Shown here piece after piece: positions 7,133-15,475 of a stretch of 64,000 bases of DNA (its first letter is position 1; each line of letters starts with the position of its first letter). The stretch is taken from contig DAISVY010000002.1 of NCBI GenBank assembly GCA_036826635.1, positions 124,001-188,000 of the forward strand, given 5' to 3'. The position numbers were made by a program, and so were the translations under genes. Source of the stretch: DAISVY01 sp036826635 (GTDB taxonomy: Bacteria > Zixibacteria > MSB-5A5 > GN15 > FEB-12). The notes under the pieces are model-generated. The model was given only the letters and a program-made list of their open reading frames with translations, ran no database searches and was not told where the DNA came from.

Positions 7133-7663
7133 TCAGCGGATACCTAAAACATCCCGGCTGAAACGGCCCTGCTCAACCAAACTCTCCTGACGAGCGATGA
7201 TTTTCCGGATCGAACCGTACCGCGGCCGTACAATCTGAAAAACCACGAACTCGAACACGACAAACAGTGCCGTCTCCCGAAACCATCCGGTCAGGGCAAA
7301 ATAGATAAAACCCCAAACCGCGGTTGACGCGATCAGCAGAAAAACAGGCCGGGAACGCTGCAACACGGCCCGGGCGATATCCTGCTCAAGCGTCTCGCGG
7401 CGACGCACCATCGGCTCGTTAAGACTCCTGCTGCGCCACCATACGGCCAAACCCGCCTGGATCGCAGCCACTACCCCGAAAATATAAAAGACAGCCCGAT
7501 CATACCCGGGTATGCTGTTCTCAATGAAATAACGATTGTTGATATAATAACACACAAACAGCAACCCCGCCGGGATCACTACGTTAACGAGCATACCGAA
7601 ATACAACGGCCTGGCCACCATCGCGGTCAGATCGTAATCACTGTCAAAACGTCGATCAGTCAT
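7133..7663 (-). CDS. Integral membrane protein of unknown function
   Basis: The 176-residue protein has four predicted membrane segments: about 21-42 (YFGMLVNVVIPAGLLFVCYY), 59-76, 106-124 and 128-146. A basic cytoplasmic loop (RRRETLEQDIARAVLQRSRP) and a charged C-terminal tail surround them. It shares no motif with a family I recognise. Its start overlaps the stop of the upstream membrane gene by four bases (ATGA), and that gene in turn overlaps tadA, so the three form an operon. The two membrane proteins may form a pair, but nothing shows their role. Confidence 0.75.
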   Translation of the reverse strand: MTDRRFDSDYDLTAMVARPLYFGMLVNVVIPAGLLFVCYYINNRYFIENSIPGYDRAVFYIFGVVAAIQAGLAVWWRSRSLNEPMVRRRETLEQDIARAVLQRSRPVFLLIASTAVWGFIYFALTGWFRETALFVVFEFVVFQIVRPRYGSIRKIIARQESLVEQGRFSRDVLGIR

Positions 7664-8121
7664 GGTCTTTGCAACCTTTCAAGGAACCGCTGATATCTTG
7701 CCTGACGCGGCCATACTACCACCGCCCAAACCGCGCCGATAAGATAAAACCAGAGCATTGCGCCCGTATCTCCCGTTATGAGACAGACCACCAAACCGTA
7801 GAGGAAGGTTGCCTCGACAAAGCACAGCCTGATGAGTACGTTGTTGCGATAAAGCTGCGAAGGGGTCATGCGGGACTGCCGGTCGGTCCGATACAGGGAT
7901 ATCTGAAAACGTTCGATCAACGGGAGAAGGAAAGGATCGATTATCGCCAACACCATCAGAATCTGAAAAATGAGCCCGCTGTAGGCCTCTCCTTGAGGCA
8001 TCTCTACTTTCAGAAACAACGCCACAAGCAAATAGAGCAAAGGCGCAACCACCAGAATGGCCAGCGCCATAATCCTGGCAAAACGAATATCATGCGACTT
8101 CGTATCACCGGACGTGTTCAA
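7660..8121 (-). CDS. Integral membrane protein of unknown function
   Basis: The 153-residue protein has four hydrophobic segments (about 16-37, 49-66, 92-113 and 117-137) and a basic terminus (PRQARYQRFLERLQRP). It starts at TTG 8121, which overlaps the tadA stop (TTGA). An AAGGAG eight bases upstream, inside the end of tadA, supports this unusual start. It resembles its downstream neighbour in layout, which suggests the two act together or arose by duplication. No catalytic residue stands out. Confidence 0.75.
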   Translation of the reverse strand: MNTSGDTKSHDIRFARIMALAILVVAPLLYLLVALFLKVEMPQGEAYSGLIFQILMVLAIIDPFLLPLIERFQISLYRTDRQSRMTPSQLYRNNVLIRLCFVEATFLYGLVVCLITGDTGAMLWFYLIGAVWAVVVWPRQARYQRFLERLQRP

Positions 8122-8594
8122 TTGATCTTCTCCTTGTTCCGGCGCACCTGCTGAAAGAACAGCTTCATCAGAGTCGCTATTTCCTCCTCCATGATCCCGC
8201 CCACGACCTTGATCCGATGATTCAGCTTAGGTTCCGCCGCAACATTCACCACCGATCCGCAGCCGCCGAATTTGGGATCTCCTGCCCCGTACACAATTGT
8301 CTTTATGCGTGACAGCACGGCCGCTCCGGCGCACATGGCGCACGGTTCCAGAGTCGAAAACAGATAACAGTTGTCCAGACGCCAGTCATCGAAATACTTA
8401 TAGGCGGCACTCAGCGCAATGATCTCAGCATGGGCCGTAGCATCGTGCATCGATTCGGTGAGGTTGTGGCCGCGCCCGATCAGTCGGTTTTCGAACACCA
8501 CCACCGCGCCCACCGGTACCTCCGCCTTTTCAAAGGCCAGTTCGGCCTCTTTATAGGCCATACCCATAAATCTCAAGTAATCTTCGGGTGACAT
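8118..8594 (-). CDS. tadA: tRNA-specific adenosine deaminase TadA
   Basis: It deaminates adenosine to inosine at position 34 of tRNA-Arg(ACG), an essential cytoplasmic step that widens decoding. The 158-residue protein carries the zinc and proton-shuttle motif HAE (55-57) and PCAMC (84-88), which gives the second and third zinc ligands. Nearby are VPVGAVVV (27-34), GRGHNLTESMHDATAHAE and YGAGDPKFGGCGS. All are diagnostic of TadA rather than cytidine or guanine deaminases. It leads an operon with two membrane-protein genes that overlap head to tail. Confidence 0.95.
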   Translation of the reverse strand: MSPEDYLRFMGMAYKEAELAFEKAEVPVGAVVVFENRLIGRGHNLTESMHDATAHAEIIALSAAYKYFDDWRLDNCYLFSTLEPCAMCAGAAVLSRIKTIVYGAGDPKFGGCGSVVNVAAEPKLNHRIKVVGGIMEEEIATLMKLFFQQVRRNKEKIN

Positions 8595-8663
8595 CTCGAC
8601 ACCAAAGACCGACCCGCAAACGGCGTTGGCAAGCTTTTTTGCCGCCGGGCCACGCGGGGGAAG

Positions 8664-9011
8664 TTAATCGTTGCCTCCACTCTCGCCATCGGGCTCGGTC
8701 GTTACCTCTTTCTCTTTTCGAGCCGGACCTTCCAGCTTCTTTGAAAGCGGGGTAAACAGAAAAACCACCAGAAGCAACCCGGGCAGGAAAATCGGCAAAT
8801 ACCGCAAGGCAATCGGCACTTCCCGACTCGGCTCCGCGGGTGGCGGATCGGAGGGGTTACCGTGCTTTTCCCATCCCCCCTGACCGTCGGGTTGCCAGCA
8901 GTCTTCCCCGGCCAGGAAACCGTAGGACGGACCGTAAATCCCCTGAAGAGCCAGCGAAGCAGCCAGATAAAGAACGACAATGGCCAGCAACAGCCACACT
9001 GAATTGCGCAT
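8664..9011 (-). CDS. Small membrane protein of unknown function
   Basis: The 115-residue protein has a first membrane segment at about 5-22 (VWLLLAIVVLYLAASLAL), a proline-rich external loop with two tryptophans and PSDPPPAEPSREVP, a second segment at about 71-90 (LPIFLPGLLLVVFLFTPL) and a charged tail. The ATG at 9011 is preferred to the upstream start at 9149, whose 46 extra residues have no hydrophobic or conserved character. It may be a short separate unit ahead of tadA. Function unknown. Confidence 0.6.
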   Translation of the reverse strand: MRNSVWLLLAIVVLYLAASLALQGIYGPSYGFLAGEDCWQPDGQGGWEKHGNPSDPPPAEPSREVPIALRYLPIFLPGLLLVVFLFTPLSKKLEGPARKEKEVTTEPDGESGGND

Positions 9012-9215
9012 GTCATCATGGTAAGCTTCCCGACCGGCAGTGTCAACCTTCGACAGCCGAACATTTGAAAGTTGCCAAACAATCCTCGTCGGTTTATAGT
9101 TGCGACCGGATGAATGAGGTGCTATGCCCCACCCATGGTTCGACGTCAACCCGGACCACGATATCGAAAACAGCGTTCGTTGAACACGAAGCGGAAATCA
9201 AGGAGAAAGCCGGTT

Positions 9216-9776
9216 ATGGCAGATAAAAAAGCAACTCCCCGCACGGCACCTTCGCTGATCGGCGATAAGATCTATCTTCGGCCGGCCACCGCCGAGGACG
9301 TGGCCAACACGCACCACTGGTACCTTCAGTCCGATCCCACGGCGCGGTCATGCCGACCACTGCCCTTCCAAACCACCGCCGAAGCTGCCGAATCGTTTCG
9401 AAAACGCGAACCCTCACCGGATCGTCAGACCTTCATGGTCGTTCGCAGCAAAGACAACGTACCGGTGGGACGCATAACATTTTTCAACCTGAACACACTG
9501 AACCGGTCGGTTGAAATAGGTTTGCTTGTCGATCCCGAAGAACGTGAGAAGAACTACGGTCATGATGCCATTCGGCTTCTCTGCTCGTATCTGTTTCGCA
9601 TGCGCAACATGAACAAAGTTCACGCTCAGACCAGCGCTTTCAACTCTGCCGCCATCGGACTTCTGGAGAAAGCCGGATTCAAGAAAGACGGAACTCTCCG
9701 ACACCACTATTTCTACCAGGGCGAGTTCCACGACGGCCTGATTTACTCGCTGTTACTGTACGAATTCGAGCGGTAA
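9216..9776 (+). CDS. GNAT family N-acetyltransferase (RimJ/RimL-like)
   Basis: It transfers an acetyl group from acetyl-CoA to an amine. The RimJ/RimL branch acts on protein N-termini, but many relatives modify small molecules. The 186-residue protein has the branch's opening IYLRPATAEDVANTHHW, the beta-strand GRITFFNLN, the acetyl-CoA region IGLLVDPEEREKNYGHDAI (a variant of the R/QxxGxG loop), and the late motif NSAAIGLLEKAGFKKDGTLR. The ATG at 9216 is chosen because AAGGAG lies about ten bases before it. It converges on pyrF with only 13 bases between stop codons. Confidence 0.85.
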   Translation: MADKKATPRTAPSLIGDKIYLRPATAEDVANTHHWYLQSDPTARSCRPLPFQTTAEAAESFRKREPSPDRQTFMVVRSKDNVPVGRITFFNLNTLNRSVEIGLLVDPEEREKNYGHDAIRLLCSYLFRMRNMNKVHAQTSAFNSAAIGLLEKAGFKKDGTLRHHYFYQGEFHDGLIYSLLLYEFER

Positions 9777-9789
9777 ACCGGCCGACGCC

Positions 9790-10683
9790 CTATTCGCTTT
9801 CGGGCATTGATTCCTCGGATGGTTTCGTTTCCGGCGGGTTTTGTTCGGGCGACGGGGTCTGGTCCGTGTCATCATCGGGGCGGAGCTGCGCCACAACCCC
9901 GTTCAGCTTCTGCAACTCCTGACGCGCCCGCGCGGCGAAGTCTTCACCGTTGGAGGCATAAAGCACCGAACGCGAAACATTAATCACGGCCGGCTTGGTG
10001 AAATTGTCCGTACCGTCCTGGGCCGCTTTTTCCAGCGATCCTCCCTGCGCTCCCACCCCCGGAATCAACAGCGGCATATCGCCAGCGGCTTGTCGAATTT
10101 CAGAAAGTTGCTCCGGATGAGTGGCCCCCACGACAAGTCCGCAGTTGTTGTCCTTGTTCCAATAGGCCACTTTCTCGGCAACGATGAGATAAAGAGGCTT
10201 GTCCGTCACACGCAATTGCTGAAAGTCTTTGGAACCGGGATTGGAAGTCAGACAGAGCACGAATACGCCCTTGCCCTTGTGTTCGAGAAAAGGACGCATG
10301 GAATCGTAACCCATGTACGGGTTGATCGTCACCCAGTCGGCCCGATAGTAATCGAACATCGACCCGGCGTAGTGGGAGGCGGTATTGCCGATATCGCCCC
10401 GTTTACCGTCGAGTACAATCGGCACATCGTCCGGGATACGTTCGATAATCCGTCGTAACAGGGACATGCCTTCCGGACCGAGGTGTTCATAGAAAGCCAT
10501 ATTCGGCTTGTAGGCACAGACTATATCGGAGGTCGATTCGATAATACGCCGGGTAAAATCGAACATACCCTTGATGGTATTGGAATACCCGGAAGGCATC
10601 CGTCGAGTATCGAGATCCAGTCCCAGACAAATGATGGATTTGTTGGTTTGCTGGATTTTCTGAAGCTTCTTGTATGCGCTCAT
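9790..10683 (-). CDS. pyrF: Orotidine 5'-phosphate decarboxylase
   Basis: It converts OMP to UMP, the last step of de novo pyrimidine synthesis. The 297-residue protein belongs to the longer subgroup. It shows ICLGLDLDTRRMP at the start, KPNMAFYEHLGPEG, and the catalytic lysine/aspartate network in LDGKRGDIGNTA near residue 95, with IPGVGAQGG and INVSRSVLYA forming the phosphate site. The last ~30 residues are an acidic, proline-rich tail (TPSPEQNPPETKPSEESMPE) absent from the core enzyme. Its ATG overlaps the pyrD stop by one base (TGATG). Confidence 0.95.
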   Translation of the reverse strand: MSAYKKLQKIQQTNKSIICLGLDLDTRRMPSGYSNTIKGMFDFTRRIIESTSDIVCAYKPNMAFYEHLGPEGMSLLRRIIERIPDDVPIVLDGKRGDIGNTASHYAGSMFDYYRADWVTINPYMGYDSMRPFLEHKGKGVFVLCLTSNPGSKDFQQLRVTDKPLYLIVAEKVAYWNKDNNCGLVVGATHPEQLSEIRQAAGDMPLLIPGVGAQGGSLEKAAQDGTDNFTKPAVINVSRSVLYASNGEDFAARARQELQKLNGVVAQLRPDDDTDQTPSPEQNPPETKPSEESMPESE

Positions 10684-11600
10684 CAGTATTTCCTTACCTT
10701 GCCCACGAGTTCACCAACCGCATCGAGCTTTCGCCGTTTGAGGTATTCGCGAAGGCCTTTGACCAGTTTGACGGGGATATCCGGCTCGATGAAGAGGGCC
10801 GTTCCGACCTGCACCGCAACAGCTCCCACCAGGAGAAACTCCACCACGTCGCGCGCGGTTGCAACGCCACCGATTCCGATCACAGGCAATCGACAACTGT
10901 TGTACACCGCGTCGACCATGGCCAGCGCCACGGGCTTGATAGCCGGTCCCGTCAGGCCGCCTTTGTTATTGGTCAAACGCGGTCGCCATGTTTCAATATC
11001 AATCGAGGTCCCGACCAGGGAATTGATCACCGCCAGGGCATCCGCCCCGCCTTGCTCGGCAGCCCTGGCAATTTCGGTTATATCGGTCACGTTGGGGGCC
11101 AGTTTGGCGATAACGGGACGATGGAACACTTTCCTGACCTCGGCCACGGTGCGTTCGGTCATCGAGGCACTGCGACCGAATTCCAGCCCCCCTTCGCTCA
11201 CGTTGGGGCAACTGATGTTCAACTCGATCATATCGACCCGAGGGCAGTCGTTCAGGCGGCGGCACACCTCGGCATATTCACGAACGGAGGAACCGGCCAC
11301 GTTGACGATGATTTTCGTTTTTTGCTTTTCGAGCCAGGGGATTTTCTCTTCGAGAAAAGCCTCCACCCCCACATTAGCCAGACCGATGGCGTTAAGCATC
11401 CCGGCCGTGACTTCCGCCGTACGCGGAGCCGGATGGCCCAGTCGCGGTTCGAGAGTAATCGATTTGGTAACCAGAGCGCCCAGACGTGAGAGCGGAAAAG
11501 CCCGGGCCAGTTCTTCACCATAGCCGCAGCACCCCGAAGCCGTCATAATGGGATTGGCGAATTCCACTCCCGCGATATTCACTCTCAGGTCGGGATTCAC
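10683..11600 (-). CDS. pyrD: Dihydroorotate dehydrogenase, class 1B catalytic subunit
   Basis: It oxidises dihydroorotate to orotate with FMN. In class 1B the electrons pass to PyrK and on to NAD+. The 305-residue protein starts DLRVNIAGVEFANPIMTASG, has TKSITLEPRLGHPAPR, the active-site cysteine region IELNISCPNVSEGG and the FMN-binding GIGGVATARDVVEFLLVGA. It starts at GTG 11600, overlapping the pyrK stop (GTGA). The adjacent pyrK confirms the 1B type, a soluble enzyme coupled to NAD+. Confidence 0.96.
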   Translation of the reverse strand: MNPDLRVNIAGVEFANPIMTASGCCGYGEELARAFPLSRLGALVTKSITLEPRLGHPAPRTAEVTAGMLNAIGLANVGVEAFLEEKIPWLEKQKTKIIVNVAGSSVREYAEVCRRLNDCPRVDMIELNISCPNVSEGGLEFGRSASMTERTVAEVRKVFHRPVIAKLAPNVTDITEIARAAEQGGADALAVINSLVGTSIDIETWRPRLTNNKGGLTGPAIKPVALAMVDAVYNSCRLPVIGIGGVATARDVVEFLLVGAVAVQVGTALFIEPDIPVKLVKGLREYLKRRKLDAVGELVGKVRKY

Positions 11601-12391
11601 AGCACCACCTCACCTATATCGAAAACGGGCCCCTCGGAACATACACGGGCGTGTCCTCCCTTCCGAAGCTCGACGACACAGCCAAGACAAACACCGATAC
11701 CGCACGGCATGGGTGCTTCCAGTGACAACTGCCCGGGGACACCGTATTTTCTGCCCAGATCGTCGACCGCCCTGAGCATAGCCTCGGGACCGCAACTGTA
11801 AATACGCAAACGCTTCCCGGGGTTGTCCGCTCGGTATTGTTCCACCGCTTCGGTAACCAATCCCTTTTGTCCCAGCGAACCGTCTTCGGTAACCGGACGA
11901 AACCGGACACCAAGCTTTTTTATCCGGGTGCGCTCCAGGATATCGGTTGCGCGACGCCCGCCATAGAAGAATTCAATCGCGGCCGGATCATAACCACGAC
12001 GCACCATGTCCGCAGCCAGAAAGAAAAGAGGCGGAAAACCGATACCGCCACCGACCATGAGCACCGTTTCGTTCTTTTTGGGCAGTTTGAAAGGAACACC
12101 CAGCGGCCCGAGTACGTCGACAGAATCTCCCTTGCGACAAGCGGCCAGAAGTTTCGTGCCCCGACCGACAACCTTGAAGATGATTTCCATTTCGCGCCGC
12201 CCACTGTCCACGGACGCTATGGACATAGCGCGCCGGAAAAGTAACGGGCTATCGGGAAGACGGAGATGAATAAAATGACCGGGCCGGCATTGCTTTATAC
12301 GTGAAAGGGGACCAAGAATAATGGCCCGGTATTCGTTGCCGACATTACGAGTTTCTATAACCGAAGCCACTTCGGGGGAAAATCGTGTCAT
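11597..12391 (-). CDS. pyrK: Dihydroorotate dehydrogenase electron transfer subunit PyrK
   Basis: It carries electrons from PyrD through a [2Fe-2S] cluster and FAD to NAD+. The 264-residue protein has the FAD motif FRRAMSIASV (RxxS type), the GPLGVPF loop, the NAD site VLMVGGGIGFPPLFFLA, IYSCGPEAMLRAV, and four cluster cysteines in CGIGVCLGCVVE and RVCSEG. It overlaps the TPR lipoprotein stop (ATGA) upstream and pyrD downstream, so four genes are translationally linked. Confidence 0.95.
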   Translation of the reverse strand: MTRFSPEVASVIETRNVGNEYRAIILGPLSRIKQCRPGHFIHLRLPDSPLLFRRAMSIASVDSGRREMEIIFKVVGRGTKLLAACRKGDSVDVLGPLGVPFKLPKKNETVLMVGGGIGFPPLFFLAADMVRRGYDPAAIEFFYGGRRATDILERTRIKKLGVRFRPVTEDGSLGQKGLVTEAVEQYRADNPGKRLRIYSCGPEAMLRAVDDLGRKYGVPGQLSLEAPMPCGIGVCLGCVVELRKGGHARVCSEGPVFDIGEVVL

Positions 12392-14553
12392 CGCAGATAA
12401 TCCGGCTTGACGACTTTGTACTCATAGACGAACCAGTACCCATCCTCGCCGGAGGCATCGCTCATTCCCGCGGAAACCAGCCGATTGGCCACATCCATAC
12501 CATCGAACGTCATAGAACCCACCGTCTGCTTTGCCCTCTCGTCGATTTCTTCCACCCCGGACGGAATTTTCAGGACATAATCGATAACTTCGCCCGAAAA
12601 ATCAACCTTGATCTGGAAGAAGAGTCGCCAGTCGTTCTGAGATTCACTGGCTGCTTCGGCCGGGAATTCGAATTCCTCAAGAATCTCAATTGGCTCCAGT
12701 TTCAAATCGACCAGAGAATCGCCGTTGGGTCTGAAATACAGAGACAGCATCGGATCGATATACTCAAGCGCCGTATCGGCTTCCTCCCCGTAGGCAAACA
12801 GGGTATCGCCAAGGCTGTCACCACCGGTTTCATCCTCGGTTTCCTCTTTCCGTTCGCGTCGCGGAGAAGACCGACCGCTGATGCGCTGGCGGGCCTCCGA
12901 GGCCAGTTCACTGCTTGGGAAAGAATCCGCAAATTCCTGATAAGCCAGAATCACGCTCGAATCACCCGGCGCTTCGAATGTCTCGGTCAACCAGATCAGA
13001 CTGAACTGGGCCAGCAGGTGATATTTGGAATCGGGAAAATTGTCCACGATATACTGATAATTGACCCGGGCCGAATCGACCTCTCCCTCATCGGCCCAGA
13101 AATCCTCCGCCCGCTGCAAATAGAGCTCGGCATAGCCCGTGTCCGCGGCCGTGCCCTGCAATCCCAGAGCAGCAAGAGCTTCGGGAACATAGTCCGACTT
13201 GGGATATTTCGTAAGGACAAGTTTCAGCAGACTGTCGGCAGCATGGTTGTCCTCTCGATTCTGCCGGTACATTTCGGCCAGGCCGATCAGGGCTTTGGGC
13301 GCATAGTAGGCGGTCCCAAACGAGTCGATCAGGTATTGCATCTCGATCATCGCCGAGTCCGGCTTATCCAGATTAAACCAGTACAGTTCGGCCAGCAAAT
13401 ACTGGGTGTATGCGGCTTCGTCAATCGCGGCGGGGGTGGCGGCCGAATCCAACGGGTTGCGGGCAAAATCGCTCAATTTGCCGATATCGGACGAGCGCTG
13501 CAGCGCATCACGCACATCATCTCCCTGCCGATAAATCCCGATGGCTTTGTCGTAATATTCTTTGGCCTCTATCAAAAGATCATAATCGAACTGGTAAATC
13601 AAACCCAACCGATAATAAGCCCGACAAACCCACTGTGGCTTTTCGGCCGTGCTTGCCACTTCCTCGTAGGCCGCTTCGGCGCCGATAAGATCATCGTCGT
13701 ACTCCAATCCTTCGGCGATGGTCAATTGCAGAATCCCGAGCGAATCATAGAACAAATCGTCCTGCTGCAGCTCCTCCAGGTATATTATTCCCTCATCGAT
13801 CCGTTGCAATCGATATGAACAGAGAGCCGCCCGGTACATGGCATGATAACGCTCCGCATTATCCGGCTCCATACCCAGCACCTGAAGATACGCCCCCAAC
13901 GCTTCGTTGAAACGGAAGCTGTCGTAATATCCGTCGGCGATGAAAACCTGCGCCCGGCGCTGACTGGCTTCATCCCCCAGGGAGTCGCGCACGGCCAGAA
14001 AATACTGGCGCGATTCTTCGTAGTTCTTATCCTCAAAATAATACTGCCCAAGTGCCTCGGCCGCTTCCCCCTTGAATTCCTTCTCGTAATCCTGCTTGAA
14101 GATATCCTGGAAAATAACCATCGCTTCGGAAATATCACCCAGTTGCAACTTGGACTTGGCCAGATAAAGGTTACTCTTCTTGTGGAATTTGGACTCAGGA
14201 TAATTGGCCAGAAGTTCGCGGAAACGTCGCTCGGCCCGGCTGTATTTCTCCGTATGATAATACGACACCCCCAGGATATACAGTGCGTCGTCGTAATACT
14301 TGGAGTCCGGGAATTTGTCTACGACTTTTGTCGCTTTCTCGATAGCCACCTGATACTGAGCCTGACCACCGACACCGGTCGGGCTTTTCTTGCGAGCTTT
14401 CTCAGCACTGTTGAACGCTTTCTTGCAATTAAAGAAGGTATTGAAATAGACACTGCATCCCACCCCGGAAAACAGCATCGCCGCGAGCAACAACGCTAAC
14501 AAGAGCTTGTTCTTTGAAAAGCCGTTTATCATACCATCAGCAGATCTTACCAT
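12388..14553 (-). CDS. TPR-repeat lipoprotein with TonB-like C-terminal domain
   Basis: This is a predicted envelope lipoprotein of 721 residues. A basic start (NGFSKNK) and hydrophobic stretch end in the lipobox FSGVGC with acylated C33. Many tetratricopeptide-type helical repeats follow (for example YPESKFHKKSNLYLAKSKL and KYPKSDYVPEALAALG), as in outer-membrane assembly factors such as BamD/YbgF. A charged linker (ERKEETEDETGGD) leads to a last domain (FQIKVDFSGEVIDYVLKIPS...DERAKQTVGSMTF) resembling the TonB C-terminal fold. GGGAGG lies just before the ATG at 14553. It heads the operon with pyrKDF, an unexpected partner for pyrimidine genes. Confidence 0.82.
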   Translation of the reverse strand: MVRSADGMINGFSKNKLLLALLLAAMLFSGVGCSVYFNTFFNCKKAFNSAEKARKKSPTGVGGQAQYQVAIEKATKVVDKFPDSKYYDDALYILGVSYYHTEKYSRAERRFRELLANYPESKFHKKSNLYLAKSKLQLGDISEAMVIFQDIFKQDYEKEFKGEAAEALGQYYFEDKNYEESRQYFLAVRDSLGDEASQRRAQVFIADGYYDSFRFNEALGAYLQVLGMEPDNAERYHAMYRAALCSYRLQRIDEGIIYLEELQQDDLFYDSLGILQLTIAEGLEYDDDLIGAEAAYEEVASTAEKPQWVCRAYYRLGLIYQFDYDLLIEAKEYYDKAIGIYRQGDDVRDALQRSSDIGKLSDFARNPLDSAATPAAIDEAAYTQYLLAELYWFNLDKPDSAMIEMQYLIDSFGTAYYAPKALIGLAEMYRQNREDNHAADSLLKLVLTKYPKSDYVPEALAALGLQGTAADTGYAELYLQRAEDFWADEGEVDSARVNYQYIVDNFPDSKYHLLAQFSLIWLTETFEAPGDSSVILAYQEFADSFPSSELASEARQRISGRSSPRRERKEETEDETGGDSLGDTLFAYGEEADTALEYIDPMLSLYFRPNGDSLVDLKLEPIEILEEFEFPAEAASESQNDWRLFFQIKVDFSGEVIDYVLKIPSGVEEIDERAKQTVGSMTFDGMDVANRLVSAGMSDASGEDGYWFVYEYKVVKPDYLR

Positions 14554-14599
14554 CCGCCTCCCTTGTACAACCGAATGTTACGCAACGTTCACCCCTCAT

Positions 14600-15367
14600 T
14601 TATCGGTCGATTCCCTTCGGGGGTGTTCCCCGCTCGGCTTTGCGATGTATCGCCGCTATCAATTCCGGGAGAAATTCACCCGAAGCCCGAGCGAAATAAA
14701 AATCCGTCAAATCCGACAGCGGTGTCCGATCCGGGTTTATTTCAACCAGCGTGCCGCCTCGCCGTTTGGCCATGATCGGCAAACCGGCAGCCGGGTGGAC
14801 CAGACCGGAAGTACCGATACTCAGAAAAACATCGGCTTGTTCGCTTTTCGCACAGGCCTGCTCAATGACCTCCGAGGGGAGCATTTCCCCAAACCAGACC
14901 ACGTCGGGGCGGATCATACCGCCGCATTGCCCGCACCTCGGAATAGCCGCCGGGTCGGGGTCGTTTTCCGTATCCGCCGGCCGTCCGCACCGCACACACT
15001 TGCTCCGGAATATGTTGCCGTGCAGTTCCAGAACGTTTTTCGAACCGGCCGCACGATGGAGATTATCGACGTTCTGAGTAATAAGAGTGAAGTCCCTGAC
15101 CATTTCCTCAAGCTCACCCAGGGCGTAGTGACCCGGGTTGGGCTTAACTTCGCGGATCAACCCCCGTCGCCAGTTGTACCATTCCCAGACTGTCTCGGGA
15201 CGGGAGGAGAAGGCCTCCATGGTGGCCAGTTCCTCAGGTCGGAATTTCTTCCACAGGCCCTGTTGTCCGCGAAACGTGGGAACACCGGACTCAGCGGAAA
15301 TGCCGGCGCCGGTTAAGACAACACAGCTTGAGCAGTTGGCGATAATTTCAGCCAGCGTTTCCAGCAC
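14600..15367 (-). CDS. cobB: NAD-dependent protein deacylase (sirtuin, CobB/SIRT5-like)
   Basis: It removes acyl groups from lysines using NAD+. Motifs in order: VVLTGAGISAESGVPTFRG (NAD site), YNWRRG giving the YxxR signature (Y64, R67) of class III desuccinylases, TQNVDNLH, LELHGN with catalytic H116, two zinc pairs (CVRCG and CGQCGG), and FLSIGTSGLVHPAAGLP. The start is uncertain. The GTG at 15367 gives a normal sirtuin N-terminus, and a TTG at 15403 is possible. Neither has a clear Shine-Dalgarno. Confidence 0.92.
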   Translation of the reverse strand: MLETLAEIIANCSSCVVLTGAGISAESGVPTFRGQQGLWKKFRPEELATMEAFSSRPETVWEWYNWRRGLIREVKPNPGHYALGELEEMVRDFTLITQNVDNLHRAAGSKNVLELHGNIFRSKCVRCGRPADTENDPDPAAIPRCGQCGGMIRPDVVWFGEMLPSEVIEQACAKSEQADVFLSIGTSGLVHPAAGLPIMAKRRGGTLVEINPDRTPLSDLTDFYFARASGEFLPELIAAIHRKAERGTPPKGIDR

Positions 15368-15475
15368 GGAAGTCAAGATACGGGCTGACCGCACAAAAAC
15401 CAATGGTAATTTGCGAACTGAAAAACGACTGAACCCGAACTCGAAAGCGGAAAAAGGCGAAAAAAAACGCAGCGC

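Noticed and set aside
12385..13818. Plus-strand open frame of 477 codons over the TPR lipoprotein
   Set aside because: Antisense shadow of a repeat-rich gene. The minus-strand product has signal peptide, lipobox and repeats, and this frame has none.
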